Source of the DNA: Dryomyza anilis
Taxonomy: Eukaryota; Arthropoda; Insecta; Diptera; Dryomyzidae
NCBI GenBank assembly: GCA_951804985.1
Contig: OX638132.1
Location: 17,279,529 to 17,343,528, forward strand
Length of the DNA: 64,000 nt
Reading direction: 5' to 3'
Under the pieces are notes generated by a model. It saw only the letters and a list, made by a program, of their open reading frames with translations, was not told where the DNA came from and searched no databases. Numbering within the stretch: position 1 is the first letter of the stretch; every line of letters starts with the position of its first letter. Shown here one piece after another: positions 60,337-64,000 of the stretch. The position numbers and the translations under genes were made by a program.

Positions 60337-62001
60337 CTACTTAAACTCAAATTCAATTTTCCAAAAGCAATAGTTCAACATAAAATTGCGTTCCTCCAAT
60401 TGTCGCCAACTGGTAGCATCGATGAACAGCGTCAACTCTTCATTCTTGTACAGGCAAGAGACACATTTGTCACGACACCCCTCGTTGTCGGCTGCAGTAA
60501 TGAGACGACGCTGCGACAATGTCCACAGTTGGGTACAAATAGCCGGATTCTGCTGTTCCAGCAGCAAAAAAACATCTGTCATGCTTTTGGTTTTACCAAC
60601 GCTCGGTATAACAACCAAACATTTACGTAATTTATGGAAATCAGCAAAAGTTTTACCCGTGTGTTGTTTTGTCAGCGTATTGGATTCGGCAAGAGTCCAT
60701 GCTAAAGTCTGACTGTTGCCACACGCAATCCATATGCTGCCCTCGTAAAGCACTGGTCCCACAGCACCGCTGTTAAATTGCAGCTCAGAAATATTATCGG
60801 TTTTTTCGAAGGCCTTTATAAATTGTTCCAACAACTCGAGGTACTCGTTCCTACTGATATCTTTGGTTTCATCAATGGCAATGAGTATGACGACCTGGGC
60901 ACGTTGCTCTGGACTAAGTTCGCTGCACGGTGAAGACGTCTTATTAGTTGTGGTAATGTTGCTGCTGCTACTACTACATAAGTTGTCCGTTGGCAATGCT
61001 GCCTGCTTTTGCGTCACATTTTGCACAATCACAGACTCCAATTTGGATGCATGCGTCGCCACGTTGGCTGTGGTTGCATGCTTTTTGGCGCTGTATTCGG
61101 GACTGTATGACAACGTGCGCTTCTCCGCTTTCGGCAGTAGAATTTGAACGTTCTGAACGAGGTTTGTGCTGTCGGCCGGTGGCATGTTATACACTGGAAA
61201 CTCATCCATAAATTTGGAGACTTCGGCTGGTATCTTTTCCAGAATAGTAGAGTTTTTGGTTCTGAAAAACAGGCAGATTTAAAAATTACACTTTACAAAT
61301 TTAGCATTAAAAAATACTTATTAAACGTAACAGAATCTTTTGGTTTAATAGTGCGGGCACTTTTTCTGCTGCGCACACTTTTAGCCGATTCCGAATCAGT
61401 CGTGGAATCATCGCTTTCGCTGTCGGTGCTACTACTCGCACTAACATCTTCCGAAGACGATGATGACCCAGATGTTAAAATCTTTTTATTGTTTTTTAAC
61501 GGTTCCTCCTCCGAATCCGAGTCCGCAACCAATGTGATCGTAGATGCCACACTACCAGGCGGACAATTGAAATACATAGGGTCCTTAGATTTCCTATCAA
61601 AGTCCTGCTGCACAGCAGCATCCTTATCGCAGTACAACTGTAAGATGCACATAAAGCTGGGCTCATCGTAGCGCGTCTCTGGGCGAGTGTACAGCAGTAA
61701 CGAGGCGCCATCACGCGCAATGTGCTCATCGATGTCCATTATTTTGTCCATATCATAGAGAGTACGCGAAATATTACGTATTTCCTGTTGTTCAACAGGA
61801 ACAAAGATGTGCTGCTCGATTTTTAGCTTCATATCGTAGATGGTGGGCTCGTCACCGAGCTGTAAATAGGCAGCTTCCTAAATTCGTTGTTTAGATGGCA
61901 GCTGGTTTAATACTTCAAATTTACACATTTTTTACCTTTACTTTGTTTAAATTTTCCTCAGAATGATCACCACTTGGTTCTAGTTTAATTTTTAAATACA
62001 T
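60337..62001 (-). CDS. Ubiquitin-like / DUF4780-like protein, 3 exons
   Basis: Exons 61936-62001, 61318-61877 and 60337-61261 (- strand), with introns of 58 and 56 bp, GT/AG, phases 0 and 2; 516 aa. Residues about 1-88 look like a ubiquitin fold: MYLKIKLEP opens a first strand, then TIYDMKLKIEQHIFVPVEQQ aligns with the ubiquitin helix and the PP-x-QQ turn, ending GASLLLYTR. Residues about 140-190 are an acidic Ser/Asp/Glu tract, followed by a basic RSRKSARTIKPK stretch. Residues about 323-516 resemble the insect DUF4780 domain (ELSPEQRAQV, GSIWIACGNSQTLAWTLA, LEQQNPAICTQLWTLSQRR, then LFIDATSWRQLEERNF). I do not recognise the ortholog; function unknown. The acidic linker suggests a nuclear protein, which is inference. 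It converges on cdm. A possible polyA signal (AATAAA on -) is at 60128-60133. Confidence 0.82.
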
Positions 62002-63009
62002 TTTTAACAAAGTAATTTTTTTAAAACGCTAAAATATTATGTCTCTAAAATATATTATCTCTTCATTAGGCTGTAGCAGCCATAATACCGACTCATATAT
62101 TTATAACAACAGAATTGCACAGTACATATGGGGCTAGCAAATTTAAACAGTTACGACAGTGTGGTAATCTTTTTCGATATTTAAAATTAATTATTGGTAT
62201 ACAAAAACGTATTTGTTGAACATGGAATTTTTGCAATAAAATAAATTCATGCTAAAAAAAACAAGTAACGACATAGGAATCTAAAAAAACAATCAAAATT
62301 TAGATTTAAAATTTTATTCTACTTCTTGATCATTTTCACATAGATTAAATTGTAAAAAGTTAATTTTAATTTTTATGTTAACAATTTCACCCGAACCAGT
62401 AAATCAAAAATATTTCCTAGCGAGTTCAAAAAATATTTATTTTTAGTATCATTGCTGTACCTACCATGAACAAAAAAGTATGAGCAACTATTTAAGCTCC
62501 CACTTTATTGTCAATAACATTTTATTTCTGTTGTGTATAATTATATATGTTTACACTTTTCGGATGTCATGGTCCACTTCAATTGGTACCATGTAATTTC
62601 GAGGAGGATTAGATCAATTTTAGGTCCGAACAGTGGGCTGGTGCAACACCTTTCAGCATTCAAGAACGGGTGGGTGACCGGATTACGGTTCACATGGGGT
62701 AACATCAATTATAGGTTCTATAGAAATAACAGTTTGGAAATGTTGGAGCGCTGCAGGATTTTTTTTTGTTCAGTATAGACGTTTTATTAAATTTTAATTC
62801 TAGATTTTTAAGTTTCAGTAATTTTCAGGTCAAAGCAATTTCCGTGGCATTGTTTAAGTGTATGTAAAGTATCAAATTTGATTTTGCCACTCCCTTATTT
62901 CAGGAAATAAAGTTTGAAGAGAACTTTTTGATTTTTAGTGGGATACCACGTAATCTTGGGGCCACTTTTTATATTTTTGTAATTTTTAGGCCTACTTTCT
63001 ACATGGCAT
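62002..63009. other. Upstream region of the - strand gene
   Basis: Presumably includes its promoter. 62560-62720 is GC-richer (GAACGGGTGGGTGACCGGAT) without a recognised gene. The ORF at 62533-62778 has no domain. Confidence 0.35.
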
Positions 63010-63014
63010 GATAA

Positions 63015-63660
63015 TTTTTATACCCTACACTAAGAGTGAAAGGGTATATTCAGTTTGGTACGCCGTTTGTAACACCCAGAAGGAAGCATCTCCGGTATGG
63101 AAAAGTATATATATTCTTGATCAGCATGACCCCCTGAGTCGATTTAGCGATGTCCGTCTGTCCGTCTGTCTGTCTGTCTGTCTGTCTGTCTGTTGAAATT
63201 CCTACTACTTTTAAAATTGAAGAGCTAGATAAATGAAACTTATAACATAGATTACTAATATACCTACGCTGTATGTGCGAAAAAATTGGCGAGATCGGTC
63301 CATTGTGACCTATGATCCGACCAATTATGTTCAAATACCTCATATAAAATGTACATGTAAAGATAAATTTTTATGTATACGTGCTTAGGTAAATTTTTTT
63401 GGTCAAATATATATATTGATATCAAGCTCAAATACATGATAATAATGTTTTCCGGCGAAAAGACTTGTGGTACACAAAAAAAAAATCGAAATTCGGTACA
63501 CCTACCCATTTGTAAATATGCGTATCAAATGAATGGAAATTCTTCAACGATTGAATGTTTGTAGTTATTTTAAGAATTCGTATACCCTGGTGACCTATAT
63601 ATCACTTTGAATGGTAACCACACATATGTGTAGGGTATTTATAGTCGGCTTAGACCGACT
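63015..63660 (+). repeat. Dispersed TATACCCTACACTA repeat with (CTGT)n
   Basis: TATACCCTACACTAAGAGTG can pair with its own mirror AAAGGGTATA. It is followed by GTAACACCCAGAAGGAAGCA, TATATATTCTTGATCAGCAT, a (TCTG)n run (63150-63192), GATCGGTCCATTGTGACC, and GGGTATTTATAGTCGGCTTA near the end. Similar sequence is common in fly genomes as part of several transposons. An inverted partial copy lies at 33420-33670. Confidence 0.6.
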
Positions 63661-64000
63661 ATAATTTTGATAATCCTAACTATCATAATTACACCTACTT
63701 TAAAATTTCCCATGTGATCTAACCTTCCCAACTGGTTCTTTTTTGCCTAGCCCATTTTGCTATAATCCGATGTTCTGACCTCGGACGGTTTTCGATTTTT
63801 GGTTGGTTCCGGTCAGGACCGAGCGGAAAAAAAATGTTATGTTTTTGGAACACAAACTTTTTTGCTGTTGGCCTCCGTGGACCCGCCCAACAATCGAAAA
63901 CCAACCGAGGTCATAAGTGGTTTGTTCATTATTACGAAGTGGTCGTGGCAAAAGAAAGAATTTGTCACACGATCAAAAACCCGTTTTTTTAACTTAAAAT
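63661..64000. repeat. Terminal stretch with imperfect inverted repeat
   Basis: ACCTCGGACGGTTTTCGATT (63779) and its near-complement AATCGAAAACCAACCGAGGT (63894-63913) enclose about 95 bp. Probably a MITE or hairpin. The ORFs on the minus strand fall in it. The window ends in AT-rich DNA. Confidence 0.45.

Noticed and set aside
63008..63196. Frame with VRLSVCLSVCLSVC
   Set aside because: Translation of a (CTGT)n run inside a dispersed repeat.

Overview
This is AT-rich, repeat-laden, intron-containing DNA from a higher fly (Diptera, Schizophora). The gene content is Drosophila-like, but introns and intergenic spacers are much larger and fuller of transposons than in Drosophila melanogaster; a tephritid-like genome fits, although the species cannot be fixed from the sequence. 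About 8 kb is coding. I see three protein genes that I can assemble exon by exon with matching splice phases. No rRNA, stand-alone tRNA gene or CRISPR array is visible.

Layout. 1-14.5 kb: repeats (MITEs with terminal inverted repeats, a hAT-like MITE, a 1.16 kb GC-rich foldback) and a possible distal promoter near 0.95 kb. 14.5-36.7 kb: the PP2A B56 regulatory subunit gene (Drosophila wrd/PP2A-B' type), + strand, 8 coding exons, about 1014 aa, with a long low-complexity N-terminal extension in front of a textbook B56 core. Its three large introns hold SINEs, a tandemly duplicated intronic unit, a 41-bp minisatellite that switches orientation, MITEs and mariner foldbacks. 36.7-48.4 kb: wrd 3' UTR, then intergenic DNA with a duplicated small ORF, a nest of transposons at 40.1-42.8 kb including a Foldback-like element with 60-bp repeats, an isolated coding-like patch at 44.0 kb and a (TA)n tract. 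48.4-55.5 kb: importin-13 (Drosophila cdm), + strand, 11 coding exons, about 975 aa, complete to a polyadenylation signal. 55.5-60.3 kb: a MITE carrying a SINE, and a repeat field built on a CTCATAAAAG motif. 60.3-62.0 kb: a three-exon gene on the - strand (516 aa) with an N-terminal ubiquitin-like domain and a C-terminal DUF4780-like domain. 62-64 kb: interspersed repeats.

The three genes have unrelated jobs: phosphatase targeting, nuclear import/export, unknown. There is no sign that they form one system. The most interesting points are a B56-binding LxxIxE-type motif inside the B56 subunit's own N-terminal extension; the ubiquitin-like/DUF4780 architecture; two MITE families that share CGTC termini and 4-bp target duplications; mariner foldbacks that keep only the first codons of the transposase; and a SINE whose empty site survives in a neighbouring tandem copy.
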